Below, one piece after another: positions 6,441 through 9,632 of a stretch of 9,632 nt of DNA (within the stretch, counting starts at the first letter, position 1; every line of letters starts with the position of its first letter). The stretch covers positions 1 through 9,632 of the forward strand of contig CAYOAI010000024.1 in NCBI GenBank assembly GCA_964401915.1, read 5' to 3'. Source of the DNA: CAZGZD01 sp964401915. GTDB taxonomy: Bacteria; Patescibacteriota; Microgenomatia; UBA1406; GWC2-37-13. Made by a program: the position numbers and the translations under genes. The notes beneath the pieces were generated by a model. The model worked only from the letters and a program-made list of their open reading frames with translations, made no database searches and was not told the DNA's origin.

Positions 6441-6577
6441 TAGGTTATGCAAAAATACCTTACCTAAGGCACTATTGGAGGCTCAAAGCCAGTTCTCCTA
6501 ACAGCCTACCAAACAAACATATTTAGTGCCAAGCGATTTTCATTAAACAAGATTTTCTATACTGGACTGTTCTAGCT
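6441..6577 (+). other. Structured leader of the 23S transcription unit
   Basis: About 137 nt lie between the predicted transcript start and tRNA-Ala. GGCACTA (6468-6474) is a perfect complement of TAGTGCC (6524-6530) and can close a domain. Inside it, GGAG (6477-6480) can pair with CTCC (6495-6498) or, alternatively, AGGCT (6479-6483) with AGCCT (6503-6507). These mutually exclusive pairings suggest a processing or antitermination structure, but this is inference. No coding frame of note is seen. Confidence 0.4.
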
Positions 6578-6650
6578 GGGCCTGTAGTTCAGTTGGTAGA
6601 ACGCCTCGTTTGCAACGAGGAGGTCAGGGGTTCGAATCCCCTCGGGTCCA
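6578..6650 (+). tRNA. tRNA-Ala (anticodon TGC)
   Basis: A 73-nt canonical tRNA. The acceptor GGGCCTG pairs with CGGGTCC, with two G-U pairs. The D stem is GTTC/GAAC. The anticodon stem CCTCG/CGAGG holds the loop TTTGCAA (anticodon TGC). The T arm is AGGGG-TTCGAAT-CCCCT. The discriminator is A, followed by CCG, so the CCA end is not encoded. tRNA-Ala(TGC) is a classic 16S-23S spacer tRNA; here it remains in front of 23S although no 16S gene precedes it. Confidence 0.98.
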
Positions 6651-6792
6651 CCGCACTTTGACAATTTGGACAAATGCATGTGTAGGCGTCCCGACGTTAC
6701 GTCGGGATAGCATCAACTAAAGACTAAGTGATTCATCTCTAACTTAGCTTAGATTAACTCCGATTTACTACCTCGGTGTTGACTAACGAAAG
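6651..6792 (+). other. tRNA-Ala to 23S spacer
   Basis: This 142-nt transcribed spacer contains the perfect inverted repeat at 6689-6707. A second hairpin pairs CTAAGT (6724-6729) with ACTTAG (6742-6747), and CCGA (6760-6763) can pair with TCGG (6773-6776). No gene is seen. The half-stem normally flanking 23S for RNase III processing cannot be confirmed because the 3' flank is outside the window. Confidence 0.5.
6689..6707. repeat. Short perfect inverted repeat (8-bp arms, 3-nt loop)
   Basis: TCCCGACG (6689-6696), TTA, CGTCGGGA (6700-6707), extendable by a G-U pair. It forms a stable GC-rich hairpin in the pre-rRNA. No T-tract follows, so it is not a standard terminator. It could be a processing signal or one copy of a dispersed intergenic palindrome. 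Confidence 0.7.

Positions 6793-9632
<2,840 letters not shown>

Noticed and set aside
6406..6504. Small frame from TTG after an AAGGAG at 6392-6397
   Set aside because: The TTG is part of the TTGACA -35 box and the transcript would start after it; the AAGGAG overlaps the end of the 57-aa frame and is probably chance.
6568..6573. TGTTCT resembling the start of an rRNA boxA antitermination site
   Set aside because: Only six bases match, it abuts the tRNA, and no boxB-like hairpin was evident beside it.

Overview
The window looks like a piece of a small, compact bacterial chromosome, most likely from the Candidate Phyla Radiation (Patescibacteria) or a similarly reduced lineage. This is inferred from several signals together, because no database search was possible. 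A tRNA-Ala plus 23S rRNA unit has its own promoter and no 16S gene in front of it. The 23S L1 stalk is cut back to a stub. Start codons sit right behind the -10 box, so mRNAs look leaderless, and no clear Shine-Dalgarno sequence precedes any gene checked. Neither tRNA encodes its CCA end. Gene spacing is tight.

Layout. 1-84: tRNA-Leu(GAG), minus strand. 122-1105: ruvB, minus. 1182-1820: an unrecognised 212-aa gene on the plus strand, divergent from ruvB and convergent with ruvA. 1836-2405: ruvA, minus. 2500-6147: a two-gene minus-strand operon, ppsA then eno, with 3 bp between them. 6229-6402: a possible 57-aa arginine-rich small protein, plus strand. 6406-6577: rRNA-type promoter and structured leader. 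6578-6650: tRNA-Ala(TGC). 6651-6792: spacer with a perfect short inverted repeat. 6793 to the end: 23S rRNA, missing roughly its last 50 nt.

Functions. RuvA and RuvB form the Holliday-junction branch-migration motor; here they are separate units split by the orphan gene. Phosphoenolpyruvate synthase and enolase are adjacent steps of lower glycolysis/gluconeogenesis, both acting on PEP. The rest is translation machinery.

Most notable: (i) six promoters share a style, five with a TGn extended -10, and four place the start codon 6-7 nt after the -10 hexamer; (ii) the 23S unit is unlinked from 16S; (iii) the L1 stalk is truncated, predicting loss or change of ribosomal protein uL1; (iv) helix 69 has an unusual loop; (v) two paired positions at the macrolide/ketolide site have swapped together. 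I see no CRISPR array, mobile element or defence system. The only protein candidates for something undescribed are the 212-aa orphan and the 57-aa ORF.
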